A stretch of DNA of 64,000 bases, taken from contig NZ_CALWJM010000002.1 of the NCBI RefSeq assembly GCF_944381005.1, forward strand, positions 124,001 through 188,000, read 5' to 3'. Positions 50,664-58,364 of this stretch are shown in pieces. The notes under the pieces are model-generated. The model was not told the DNA's origin and searched no databases. It saw only the letters and a program-made list of their open reading frames with translations. The position numbers and the translations under genes are program-made. Position 1 is the first letter of the stretch. Each line of letters starts with the position of its first letter. This stretch comes from an uncultured Butyricicoccus sp. GTDB taxonomy: Bacteria; Bacillota; Clostridia; Oscillospirales; Butyricicoccaceae.

Positions 50664-52388
50664 TTATACCGGCTTTACGGCCTGTTTTTTGGCTGCCGGC
50701 GCGTTGGTGGTTTTGGGTTCCGGTGTCTCCGGCTCGAACCGCGTCAGGAATGCGTTGGCTTTGCGCAGCAGTGCAAGCTGTTCTTTTACGTCCGTCCAGT
50801 AGCGCCGCGCACCGTAATCCATATCGGGTGTAACCTCCTGCACCTCGATTTCGTCCAGCGGCTTTTGGTCGAACACTTCGGGAACCGGATGCAATCGGCG
50901 GTTGACGTCGGTTACTTGGCGCAGGAAGGCTGCAACATCTTGGTTGATGCCCTCTTTGCGCACGCGCCATGCCCAGTTATCGCCCACGGTCGAAGGCACG
51001 TTCATGCGCGCATCCGCGCCCAGATTGAGCAAATCCTGCATGGTCGTCATCGCAACAGACGCAGGCGACGCAAACAACGTGCGGATGGCCGACCATGCCA
51101 TCGGCTCACGTCCGTCCCAACGGATATATGCCTTGGCAAAAGCGGCATCATCCGGTTCGCACAAATCCAGAATCTGCTCACAGATGGACTGAGAATCGTG
51201 CGTTGAGGTGTACACAATCGAGTTGACCGGATAATTGTGCGGCAAATGGTCGTTATCTTCGTAGCGGTTGAATCCGAAAATCATCACGCGCATTCCGGGG
51301 AAGCCGGTGCTGTGCAGCAGGGCGCGTACTTTGTCGGTGATAACGCCCAAATCTTCGGCGATGATGGGCAATTCGGGCACGGCGGCAGACAGCGCGCGGA
51401 ACAGCTTCATGCCGGGGCCTTTGCGCCAAACGCCATTGACCGCGGTTTCTTCGCCTCCGTCCACTTCCCAATAGGCCTCAAAGCCGCGGAAATGGTCAAT
51501 TCGGATGATATCAAACAGTTCGGCGTTCTGCTTGAGCCGCCAAATCCACCAAGCGTAGCCGCTCTGCTCGTGGGTCTTCCACTCATAAACCGGATTGCCC
51601 CACAACTGACCGGTCACCGAATAGTAGTCAGGCGGCACGCCTGCCACCTTTTTGGGGCTGAAATCGGGATTGAGTTTAAACAGTTCGGGGTGCTGCCAAA
51701 CGTCGGACGAGTCGGGCGACACATAAATCGGAATGTCGCCAATGATGCGCACGCCTGCTTTTGCGGCATAGGCGCGCAGCGTGCCCCACTGGGCAAAAAA
51801 GACCGCTTGCAGGAACACGCGGAAATCAATTTCGTCCTTGAGTTCCTCCCGCGCCTTTTCCAGCGCCTTGGGTTCGCGCGCCCGAATGTCAACATCTGTC
51901 CAATCCCACAGCGGCGCTTTGTCGAACTTCTCCTCTTTGAGCGCCATAAACAGCGCATAATCTTCAATCCAGTCGGCGGCAGAGTCGCGGAACGCCTGCA
52001 CCGCTCCCATAATACGCGGCATTTTCTTTGCGCGCGCGTACGCCTGACGCAGCAGCGGATAGCGCACTTCAATCAGCGAGATATAATCCACCTTATCCGG
52101 ATTCCAGTCTAAATCGGCCGCCTTCACTTCCTCCGCGGTCAACATGCCATCGGTCACCAGTTTGTCAAGGTCAATCAACAGCGGATTGCCAGCCGCCGCC
52201 GAATAACACTGATAGGGCGAGTCACCAAAACCAGTATGCCCAAGGGGGAGCACCTGCCAATACCGCTGGCCGGCACTGCGCAGAAAGTCGATAAAGTCGA
52301 ATGCTGCCTGCCCCAATGTACCAATCCCGTGAGGCGAGGGAAGCGAGGTGATGTGCATGAGCACACCGCTTGAACGGTCAAATGCCAT
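50664..52388 (-). CDS. malQ: 4-alpha-glucanotransferase
   Basis: A 574-residue GH77 amylomaltase that transfers alpha-1,4-glucan chains in maltodextrin use. Matches: SLPSPHGIGTLGQAAFDFID, GDIPIYVSPDSSDVW, catalytic nucleophile region DIIRIDHFRGFEAYWEV, ELPIIAEDLGVIT and VYTSTHDSQSI. The usual length is about 500; the extra part is a C-terminal tail (FEPETPEPKTTNAPAAKKQ), Pro/Lys-rich and probably disordered. It has a perfect-consensus promoter. Confidence 0.94.
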   Translation of the reverse strand: MAFDRSSGVLMHITSLPSPHGIGTLGQAAFDFIDFLRSAGQRYWQVLPLGHTGFGDSPYQCYSAAAGNPLLIDLDKLVTDGMLTAEEVKAADLDWNPDKVDYISLIEVRYPLLRQAYARAKKMPRIMGAVQAFRDSAADWIEDYALFMALKEEKFDKAPLWDWTDVDIRAREPKALEKAREELKDEIDFRVFLQAVFFAQWGTLRAYAAKAGVRIIGDIPIYVSPDSSDVWQHPELFKLNPDFSPKKVAGVPPDYYSVTGQLWGNPVYEWKTHEQSGYAWWIWRLKQNAELFDIIRIDHFRGFEAYWEVDGGEETAVNGVWRKGPGMKLFRALSAAVPELPIIAEDLGVITDKVRALLHSTGFPGMRVMIFGFNRYEDNDHLPHNYPVNSIVYTSTHDSQSICEQILDLCEPDDAAFAKAYIRWDGREPMAWSAIRTLFASPASVAMTTMQDLLNLGADARMNVPSTVGDNWAWRVRKEGINQDVAAFLRQVTDVNRRLHPVPEVFDQKPLDEIEVQEVTPDMDYGARRYWTDVKEQLALLRKANAFLTRFEPETPEPKTTNAPAAKKQAVKPV

Positions 52389-52433
52389 GAAAACTCAATC
52401 CTTACCTTGTAAAATAGAGACAATGTTGTTTTT

Positions 52434-52462
52434 ATTATATCGTCTGTGGGGAAATCTGTCAA
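52434..52462 (-). promoter_or_regulatory. Promoter of malQ
   Basis: Perfect consensus on the minus strand: TTGACA (52457-52462), 17-bp spacer, TATAAT (52434-52439). Confidence 0.9.
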
Positions 52463-52468
52463 TTTTGC

Positions 52469-52498
52469 TTGCCAAGAAAAGCGCGCATGGGCTATAAT
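52469..52498 (+). promoter_or_regulatory. Promoter of trmB
   Basis: TTGCCA (52469), 18-bp spacer, TATAAT (52493), back-to-back with the malQ promoter (6 bp apart). Confidence 0.7.
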
Positions 52499-52537
52499 GA
52501 AAGGCGGAAAAAGTTTCGATTTGGAGGAATGGAACGC

Positions 52538-53194
52538 ATGAGAATGCGCAAAAAAAAGAATTTAGATGTGCGCTTTGCACGCTGTGCGCCCGTAATGGTG
52601 GACGACCCACGCGCCCAGCGCGGTCAATGGCGCGCACTGTTCGGCAATGACCACCCGATTCGGCTGGAAATCGGCTGCGGCAAAGGGCAGTTCATTCTGG
52701 AAACCGCACGCCGCAACCCTGATATCAACTTCGTCGCAATCGAAAAAGAAGAAGGCGCCCTGATTATGGCGACCGAAAAAGCCGTCGCACAGGCGCTGCC
52801 CAATCTGCGCTTTTTATCATTTGACGCGGCTGCACTGGGCGAAATCTTCGCCCCCGGCGAAGTCTCGCTGATTTACCTGAATTTCTCCGACCCATGGCCG
52901 CCCAACCGCCAGCGCAAACGCCGCTTGACTTGGCGTGCGTTCCTCGCCGTCTACGATGAGATTTTGGACGAACACGGCGCGATTTTCTTTAAGACCGACA
53001 ATCAACGCCTGTTTGAATGGTCGCTCGGTGAGCTGTGTCAAAACGGTTGGCTGCTGCAAAATATCTCGCTGGATTTGCACAAATCTGACTATGACAATGT
53101 TATGACCGAGTACGAAGAAAAATTCTCGTCACAGGGCTATCGCATTTATCGTGTTGAAGCCCGCAAACGCATTGAATCTAATCTACTCAAATAA
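52538..53194 (+). CDS. trmB: tRNA (guanine-N7-)-methyltransferase
   Basis: A 218-residue SAM-dependent methyltransferase making m7G46 in tRNA. Motif I is LEIGCGKGQFILE; the family signature LNFSDPWPPNRQRKRRLTW and FKTDNQRLFEWSL follow. The start at 52538 is 10 nt after GGAGG; the ATG at 52529 is too close and the ATG at 52544 is also possible. The stop codon is the border of repeat copy B. Confidence 0.94.
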   Translation: MRMRKKKNLDVRFARCAPVMVDDPRAQRGQWRALFGNDHPIRLEIGCGKGQFILETARRNPDINFVAIEKEEGALIMATEKAVAQALPNLRFLSFDAAALGEIFAPGEVSLIYLNFSDPWPPNRQRKRRLTWRAFLAVYDEILDEHGAIFFKTDNQRLFEWSLGELCQNGWLLQNISLDLHKSDYDNVMTEYEEKFSSQGYRIYRVEARKRIESNLLK

Positions 53195-53346
53195 AGTTTC
53201 GCTCAAGCCTTTTCAAAGGCTTGCGGGTTCTCAGGGCAGCGCCCTGAGGCGTGCGCCGCAGCGCACGCAATCCCCCTTTTGATTCCGGCAAAAGCCGGAA
53301 TCAACCAAAAATATTATTTGAAGCCCTGCCCGCGACGGCGGGCAGG
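53192..53346 (+). repeat. Multi-hairpin 3'-UTR repeat, copy B
   Basis: Starts at the stop codon (TAAAGTTTCG). Stems: CAAGCCTTT/AAAGGCTTG; CTCAGGGC-AGC-GCCCTGAG (53230-53248); GCGTGCGC-CGCA-GCGCACGC (53249-53268); TTGATTCCGGC-AAAA-GCCGGAATCAA (53279-53304); then AACCAAAAATA and CCTGCCCGC/GCGGGCAGG. Compared with copy A the stems differ in sequence but stay paired. Confidence 0.85.
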
Positions 53347-53350
53347 CAAT

Positions 53351-53384
53351 AAAAAAGAGGACGTTTCAAACGTCCTCTTTTTTT
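53351..53384 (-). terminator. Bidirectional terminator between trmB and rplT
   Basis: Stem AAGAGGACGTTT/AAACGTCCTCTT with A/T runs at both ends. Confidence 0.9.
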
Positions 53385-53399
53385 GAAATCTACACAAAC

Positions 53400-53753
53400 T
53401 TAAAGTGCAGCCTTTGCCTTCTCAACCAGTGCGCAGAATGCAGCATTGTCGTTGATTGCCAGTTCGGACAGCATCTTGCGGTTGATTTCGATGCCAGCCT
53501 TCTTCAGACCGTTCATGAAACGGCTGTAGTTGATGTCACAAGCCTTGCAAGCTGCCGAGATACGGGTAATCCACAGACGGCGGAAGTCGCGCTTCTTGTG
53601 CTTACGGCCGATGTAAGCATACTTGAGGGACTTCATAACCGCCTGATTGGCAGTTCTAAAGTGGGTGGACTTCGCGCCAAAGTAGCCCTTTGCGCGCTTC
53701 AGAATCTTCTTTCTTCTCTTGCGCGACATCATCGCGCCCTTAACTCTTGCCAT
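53400..53753 (-). CDS. rplT: 50S ribosomal protein L20
   Basis: A 117-residue ribosomal protein, normal length. Landmarks: [20 protein letters not shown] at the N-terminus, [39 protein letters not shown] and [20 protein letters not shown]. It is last in infC-rpmI-rplT; L20 often represses this operon by binding its leader. Codon use is strongly biased. Confidence 0.97.
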   Translation of the reverse strand: MARVKGAMMSRKRRKKILKRAKGYFGAKSTHFRTANQAVMKSLKYAYIGRKHKKRDFRRLWITRISAACKACDINYSRFMNGLKKAGIEINRKMLSELAINDNAAFCALVEKAKAAL

Positions 53754-53796
53754 GTTAGGTTAGCCTCCTGTTATACTCTCTGAAATGAAAAACGAT

Positions 53797-53994
53797 TTAC
53801 GCGTAGGGCAGCAGACGCTTTACTTCTGCTACGTTGGTCTTGTCTGCGAAGCCCTCCTTGCGCAGGTGACGCAGGCGCTTGGTGTTCTTCTTGGTCAGGA
53901 TGTGACGGCGGCCAACATGAGCGCGCTTGATTTTGCCGCTCTTGGAAACCTTGAATCTCTTCTTTGCACCGCTGTGCGTCTTGATTTTAGGCAT
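53797..53994 (-). CDS. rpmI: 50S ribosomal protein L35
   Basis: A 65-residue ribosomal protein, standard length, beginning [20 protein letters not shown] and ending VKRLLPYA. The start at 53994 follows GAGAGGAG; longer in-frame starts are not conserved. It lies 43 bp before rplT and 58 bp after infC. Confidence 0.97.
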   Translation of the reverse strand: MPKIKTHSGAKKRFKVSKSGKIKRAHVGRRHILTKKNTKRLRHLRKEGFADKTNVAEVKRLLPYA

Positions 53995-54052
53995 TTTAGT
54001 ATACTCCTCTCTGTGTATCGCATCCGGAAAAGGGGATGCACCTTGTGGTAAC

Positions 54053-54571
54053 TTATTTTTCTTTCTTAGGAGCCAAGAACATGTGCATATGACGGCCTTC
54101 CAGCTTGGGCTGTTTTTCGATGACGCCGAATTCCGTGCACTGTTCCGCGAAGCGCTGTAGCAGCTCCAGACCGATGGAAGAATGGGTGACCTCACGGCCG
54201 CGGAAGCGAACGGAAACCTTTACTTTGTCACCGCCCTTGAGGAACCGGCGGGCATGACCAACTTTTACATTCAGGTCATTGACGTCAATACCGGGGGTCA
54301 GGCGAATTTCCTTGATTTCCACAACGCGCTGATTTTTACGCGCTTCCTTTTCACGCTTTGCCTGCTCGAAACGGAACTTGCCGTAATCCATGATGCGGCA
54401 AACGGGCGGCTGGGCCTGCGGTGCAATCTTCACCAAGTCCATACCCTTTTCGATGGCAATTTCCAGCGCTTTCTGCGCGGACACGATGCCGAGCTGCTCA
54501 CCGTCGTCTGCGATGAGACGAACTTCCTTATCGCGAATATCTTCGTTGATCTGATGTTCCATGCTGCTAAT
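54053..54571 (-). CDS. infC: Translation initiation factor IF-3, rare AUU start
   Basis: A 172-residue IF-3. Matches: [14 protein letters not shown] at the N-terminus, [20 protein letters not shown] and the C-domain [21 protein letters not shown] start it at ATT 54571, preceded by AGGAGG with 10-nt spacing; the next ATG (MEHQINED) is 19 nt from the ribosome site. Rare AUU/AUA starts are typical of infC and let IF-3 repress its own translation. The gene is behind an attenuator leader. Confidence 0.95.
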   Translation of the reverse strand: MSSMEHQINEDIRDKEVRLIADDGEQLGIVSAQKALEIAIEKGMDLVKIAPQAQPPVCRIMDYGKFRFEQAKREKEARKNQRVVEIKEIRLTPGIDVNDLNVKVGHARRFLKGGDKVKVSVRFRGREVTHSSIGLELLQRFAEQCTEFGVIEKQPKLEGRHMHMFLAPKKEK

Positions 54572-54770
54572 AGCGAACGCACCTCCTAATTTGGGTAAAA
54601 ACAAATAAAAAAGGACAGCCGCGCTGTCCGAAATCGTGTTCACCGTGGTCATGCCAACATATGCGCACAGGGGCGCACATATACCAGAGCACAAACCAAA
54701 CTGCTGTGAACCCGTTTGCGAAAAGCGGCGGGTGAAGGCGATGCCGGAGCACACCTTACTTTGTTGTACT
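54572..54770 (-). ncRNA. infC-rpmI-rplT leader with transcription attenuator
   Basis: About 200 nt of untranslated leader. An intrinsic terminator, stem GGACAGC-GCG-GCTGTCC (54613-54629) followed by TTTTTTATTTG on the minus strand, lies just before the infC ribosome site, so read-through must be controlled. This is the arrangement of the L20/IF-3 leaders of Firmicutes; the upstream part (GC-rich segments near 54660-54750) could form the antiterminator or L20 site. Exact folds not computed. Confidence 0.75.
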
Positions 54771-54775
54771 TGAAC

Positions 54776-54804
54776 AGTATAACGTCCCAAAAGTCGCTTG
54801 TCAA
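54776..54804 (-). promoter_or_regulatory. Promoter of the infC operon
   Basis: Minus strand TTGACA (54799-54804), 17-bp spacer, TATACT (54776-54781). Confidence 0.9.
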
Positions 54805-54873
54805 GAGGATTTCGCGCAAAAATTCCAGCCATCATGTAAAATTTGAAAAACTTGTGCAAACGCCGTCTTTTGC

Positions 54874-54902
54874 TTGACAAATGCCCGTTGTTATCGTAAA
54901 GT
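54874..54902 (+). promoter_or_regulatory. Upstream promoter of the DUF1292 gene
   Basis: TTGACA (54874), 17-bp spacer, TAAAGT (54897). The 54805-55076 gap holds no gene. Confidence 0.65.
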
Positions 54903-54982
54903 AATACTCTAAACCTGCCAGATGACCGGATGCCCCGCGCCTTTCTCTGCGAAATTTTCTATCACTTTTTTATCAAAACCCA

Positions 54983-55011
54983 TTGAAAATTTAATCAGAT
55001 TCGGGTATCCT
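54983..55011 (+). promoter_or_regulatory. Second promoter of the DUF1292 gene
   Basis: TTGAAA (54983), 17-bp spacer, TATCCT (55006). Confidence 0.55.
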
Positions 55012-55076
55012 GAATTTAGCAGGAATGCAGCGCCACCGCGCGGCATAGACTCTTACTACATGGAGGTTCACGCAAT

Positions 55077-55361
55077 ATGAGCGAGGATTTCGGCAACGAT
55101 TACGTTGTGCTGACCGACGAGGACGGCAACGAAGTAGAATTTGAACACATCGACACCGTCGAAGTTGACGGTCAAATGTACATGGCATTTATTCCGGCAG
55201 AATTGGCCGTAGACGAGGAAGCCGAAGTCGTCATCCTCAAGGTCGTCGAAGAGGACGGCGAGGAAGTCCTGGTTTCGGTCGAGGACGACGCCGAGGCCGA
55301 CCGCGTGTTTGCCATTGTTATGGAGCGCGTTGAGGACATGTACGAGGAGGACGGCGAGTAA
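55077..55361 (+). CDS. DUF1292 (YrzB-like) acidic protein
   Basis: A 94-residue, strongly acidic small protein of the DUF1292 family, recognisable from DYVVLTDEDGNEVEFEHIDT, a beta-sandwich-like middle (EVVILKVVEEDGEEVLVSV) and the C-terminal helix DRVFAIVMERVEDMYEED. GGAGG is 10 nt before the ATG. These proteins are widespread in Firmicutes, often beside ruvX and alaS; function unknown. Two promoters are visible upstream. Confidence 0.85.
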   Translation: MSEDFGNDYVVLTDEDGNEVEFEHIDTVEVDGQMYMAFIPAELAVDEEAEVVILKVVEEDGEEVLVSVEDDAEADRVFAIVMERVEDMYEEDGE

Positions 55362-55395
55362 AACGCCCCTTTCCCCTCTTGTTCGCAAGACTCTT

Positions 55396-55597
55396 TCCCC
55401 CTGCAATGTTTGACAGCGACTTGTTTTAAACCCACATTTTGTATTAGGGATTCCGAAAACTCTTCTTTGACCAAGTGCAGGCCTCCCGTGAATCAAAAAC
55501 GGAAGTTGGAAGCGCAGCGGTCAGAGATAGGAAACCCACCTGCTCAGTCGTGCAGGTTATTATCACGGGTCGCATCGGCAGAGCGGGGGTTTTTTCG
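55396..55597 (+). ncRNA. Candidate structured RNA after the DUF1292 gene
   Basis: Part of the 443-bp stretch 55362-55804 without genes. Nested complementary segments: CCCCCTGC (55399)/GCAG...CGGGGG, GCGAC/GTCGC, CCCGTGA/TCACGGG; inside, CTTTGACC/GGTCAGAG and the hairpin ACCTGC/GCAGGT. It ends GCGGGGGTTTTTTCG, terminator-like. A 6S-like elongated RNA is one possibility, but I cannot match it to a known family, and the upstream promoter (TTGACA at 55410) has a weak -10. Confidence 0.45.
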
Positions 55598-55709
55598 TAT
55601 CCGCTTTTCCCCCCAACATTTTACAGCGATATGCACCAGCATATCGCTTTTTTCGCCCCTTTTCGTCCAAATTCTCCAAAACTTCTTATATTGTTTACAT
55701 AAAATTCAT

Positions 55710-55738
55710 TTGATTTCGACAACCATTTCTGGTATACT
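55710..55738 (+). promoter_or_regulatory. Promoter of the 30-residue peptide gene
   Basis: TTGATT (55710), 17-bp spacer, TATACT (55733). Confidence 0.75.
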
Positions 55739-55804
55739 GTACAAAGAACCGGGGAATCCTAATTCCCCCATACGGAAATTTACAGCAAAGGAGGTATGCG
55801 TATT

Positions 55805-55897
55805 ATGTTCACAACCAAGATTCGCCCCCAGCATCCGGACACGCCTGATATTGACGACTTGATTTACGGCGAAGAATCCGAGCAGAGCACCAAGTAA
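55805..55897 (+). CDS. 30-residue acidic peptide gene
   Basis: A short gene with complete expression signals: promoter, a 5'-UTR hairpin GGGGAAT-CCTA-ATTCCCC (55751-55768), AAAGGAGG before the ATG, and a strong terminator 30 bp after the TAA. The peptide begins MFTTKIRPQHPDTPDIDDLI and ends in YGEESEQSTK; it is acidic, has no Cys, signal or membrane segment. I recognise no family. It is too short for routine gene calling. An RNA function of the transcript (about 220 nt) is an alternative. Confidence 0.65.
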   Translation: MFTTKIRPQHPDTPDIDDLIYGEESEQSTK

Positions 55898-55927
55898 TTG
55901 CAAGGTGTCTCAACCATATGGCTTTAT

Positions 55928-55969
55928 CCACGCTGGAGGATTTTGCTCCAGACGTGGTTTTCTTTTTTT
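55928..55969 (+). terminator. Terminator of the 30-residue peptide gene
   Basis: Stem CCACGcTGGAG/CTCCAgaCGTGG with a 7-nt loop, then TTTTCTTTTTTT. Confidence 0.9.
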
Positions 55970-56016
55970 ATGTGCATAAAACCACATATTTCTAAAAAAT
56001 AGCCACTGAAAGGGGA

Positions 56017-56043
56017 AAAGACAGCCAAAAGGCTGCCTTTTTT
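56017..56043 (-). terminator. Terminator of the TraX-like gene
   Basis: Stem CAGCC-AAAA-GGCTG extended by AAAG/CTTT, with T-runs on both strands. Confidence 0.65.
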
Positions 56044-56059
56044 ACTGCCTGCCCCCATA

Positions 56060-56752
56060 TCAGCGCATCACCAGTGCAATCAGCCCGATGACCCACAAGT
56101 GCAGCGGGTAAAACACATAGAAAAAATATTTGCAAAATGGTGTGTTGGAGCCGCGTGTCCCGTCATAGAGCCAGATAAACGGCAGGACGGTAATAAACAA
56201 AAAGTCCGAGTTATATGACAACATGAGCAGCGTTTCGTGTACGGTCGGATAGGGCACATAACTCATGAAAAACAGCGCAATTGCACCCAAAAGGTACAAT
56301 ACATTGCGCAATGCCGGACGCTTTCGGCACAGGTAGGTCACCAGCATGAACGGCAGTACAACGATACCGCCTTCGGCAAACACTGCCCCGACTGCCAGCA
56401 CGACCAGCACACCCAAAATGCGCAATGCAGGATGCCCCGCCGGTTTGTCGGCTTGCGTGCCTGCCAGAATACACAGCATGAGCACGCCCAGCGCCAACGT
56501 CAAAAAAATGTTATTGCTCAGATGCAGCCGCGGGTCGTTGGCAATCGCGTTATACACCGCGTTGCCCGCCGCCATAAACGCCGCCCAGCCGAATAGCCGC
56601 AGCGCATAGCGCGGACGGCTGTGCGTGTGTACAAAGCCCTCTACCGCAAGATAGGCGAAAAAGGTTCCCACACAGCGGGTGAGAACATGGAACAAGCCGG
56701 ACAATTCGGCCGGCAACAGTCCGGGAATGTGGTCGATGTGGTCAAGCACCAT
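56060..56752 (-). CDS. TraX-like membrane protein, apparent 5' truncation
   Basis: A 230-residue membrane protein with about seven hydrophobic segments, matching the TraX/acyltransferase-like family (VLDHIDHIPGLLP at the start; C-terminal FYVFYPLHLWVIGLIALV). Family members normally have about 10 residues before the DHI motif; here the ATG is directly on it, and no ribosome site or promoter is visible. Only 20 nt separate it from the T-run of the upstream gene's terminator. It may be a truncated remnant, or translated poorly. TraX N-acetylates pilin on F plasmids; chromosomal Firmicute homologues have unknown roles. Confidence 0.7.
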   Translation of the reverse strand: MVLDHIDHIPGLLPAELSGLFHVLTRCVGTFFAYLAVEGFVHTHSRPRYALRLFGWAAFMAAGNAVYNAIANDPRLHLSNNIFLTLALGVLMLCILAGTQADKPAGHPALRILGVLVVLAVGAVFAEGGIVVLPFMLVTYLCRKRPALRNVLYLLGAIALFFMSYVPYPTVHETLLMLSYNSDFLFITVLPFIWLYDGTRGSNTPFCKYFFYVFYPLHLWVIGLIALVMR

Positions 56753-56772
56753 AAACTTTTGAAAGAGAATAT

Positions 56773-56805
56773 AAAAAAATCCTGCCCAATCGGGCAGGAT
56801 TTTTC
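56773..56805 (-). terminator. Terminator of the SLH-M15 peptidase gene
   Basis: Stem AATCCTGCCC/GGGCAGGATT, loop AATC-type, then TTTTTTATATT on the minus strand. Confidence 0.85.
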
Positions 56806-56845
56806 ACATAGGCTCAAAAACAGCAAACCTGTCTACGCCGGTGTA

Positions 56846-58204
56846 TTAAGTACCAAAATAAGAGAAGTGCATAAAGTCTCGCTTGCTTGTCCACGCATCG
56901 CCGCCCCATGCAAAGCCATGTTCGGCAAATGCGCGCACTACGTCACCGCCTGCGGGAATAGAATACGGGTCGGTCAGCGGTGTCCAGTGCGTGCCGGTCG
57001 TGATTTTGACCACGTTGCCATCCGAATCAATCGTACATTCCATATTTTCCATGTAGTTGATGTCGATTGCCGTGCCCTGACGGTGCTCGGACTTCTCGCT
57101 GTTACGCCATGAATAGCCGCCCACGTCCTTAATGGGGAACTGTTCATCGCCCTCAAAGATTTGTTCAAAGACCGCCTGCACCTTATCGGCAATGGCTTCA
57201 TTGACTTCTATAGTCTGTGTGGACTGGATTTTCTGCCCGCTGGACAGCAGCTTCCACACCGGAACGGTCACTTTGACCATGTGTGACTGTGCGGTCGCCG
57301 CGTCGGTGTAGTATCCGCCGCCCTCGCCAAACACTTCTACCAGCCGTTCTTCCACACTGCCCGCAACCGGTACCAGGTCATCCATCGTCAGATTTTGTGT
57401 GGTGTCGTCGGTTTCATCGTCCTCTTCCACCGTCTCATCCGGTTCCTGCTCGTCCTCAATTTCTTCGGTGTCGAACTGCTCGGCCTCCGGTTCTTCCTCG
57501 TCCTCAACATCGGCGGCCACGCTGTCCATCAAATCGGACGGTTTGAGCGGCTCGGCATCAAACGCATCTAAAAAGCGGCTGGCCATAATCAGCGCTTGTT
57601 CACGGGTTGCTGTGCCCTGCGGCTGAAGTAAAGTGACCGTTTCCCCGGCGTGTTCGGGGTCGTTGGACGTAGTGGCTTCTACGCCCTTGATGATACCGGC
57701 AGACAACATGGTTTCGGTCGCCGAAACCGCGTAATCGCGCAAATCATCGCCATCCGGGAAAGAGGACGCCGAAACCGAAGTCTCCGGCTTGTCCACTTCG
57801 CAACTGGTGCGCACACTGTCCAGAATGACGCACAAATCCTGACGGCTGACCGACTCATCGGGCGCAAAAACACCGTTTCCGCGTCCGGAGATAAGTTTCA
57901 TCTCATAGGCGGTATTCACGTCCGGGTCATCACAATCATCAAAATACACCTTACTGGTGCGTTTAATCGTGGTTTCGCGCTCAGCTTCATAAAGATTGAG
58001 CGCAACCGCGCAAAATTCGGCGCGGGATACCGAAGATTTGGCTTCGAGCGCGGCAAAAGTGTCGGGCATCAGCCCGGCAGAGGAAGCCGCGACAACATCA
58101 GCCTGTGCCCAAGGGGAAACGCCGGTCAGCGCATCGGCTGACGAGGCGAACGCGCCCAACAATGTGGCAGAGAGAAGCGCGCAAAGCGCGCGTATATGCT
58201 TCAT
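56846..58204 (-). CDS. SLH-domain M15-type peptidase (D-Ala-D-Ala carboxypeptidase-like)
   Basis: A 452-residue exported protein. Residues 1-25 are a signal peptide (HIRALCALLSATLLGAFASS). SLH modules follow (LTGVSPWAQADVVAASSAGL, SVSRAEFCAVALNLYEAE, NGVFAPDESVSRQDLCVILD), then a long acidic linker (about residues 225-275, mostly Glu/Asp) and a C-terminal M15 peptidase: SEHRQGTAIDINYMEN with zinc-ligand His and Asp, and DFMHFSYFGT with the last His. It likely trims peptidoglycan while anchored to the wall. The acidic linker could bind Ca2+ or wall polymers. Promoter at 58272-58300; the window's other SLH protein lies at 4-7 kb. Confidence 0.87.
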   Translation of the reverse strand: MKHIRALCALLSATLLGAFASSADALTGVSPWAQADVVAASSAGLMPDTFAALEAKSSVSRAEFCAVALNLYEAERETTIKRTSKVYFDDCDDPDVNTAYEMKLISGRGNGVFAPDESVSRQDLCVILDSVRTSCEVDKPETSVSASSFPDGDDLRDYAVSATETMLSAGIIKGVEATTSNDPEHAGETVTLLQPQGTATREQALIMASRFLDAFDAEPLKPSDLMDSVAADVEDEEEPEAEQFDTEEIEDEQEPDETVEEDDETDDTTQNLTMDDLVPVAGSVEERLVEVFGEGGGYYTDAATAQSHMVKVTVPVWKLLSSGQKIQSTQTIEVNEAIADKVQAVFEQIFEGDEQFPIKDVGGYSWRNSEKSEHRQGTAIDINYMENMECTIDSDGNVVKITTGTHWTPLTDPYSIPAGGDVVRAFAEHGFAWGGDAWTSKRDFMHFSYFGT

Positions 58205-58271
58205 GGGAAAAACTCCTTCCTGAAAACCGGCGTTCCAGAATCGGAAAATGTTACAATACGGTTACAAAATT

Positions 58272-58300
58272 ATTACACCACAAATTTCCAGATATGTCAA
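58272..58300 (-). promoter_or_regulatory. Promoter of the SLH-M15 peptidase gene
   Basis: Minus strand TTGACA (58295-58300), 17-bp spacer, TGTAAT (58272-58277). Confidence 0.75.
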
Positions 58301-58364
58301 TCTTTTTGACGGACATCCTGCACGATTTGTTCCCCAAAATGTGGCACTGTTTTTGTACATCGTC

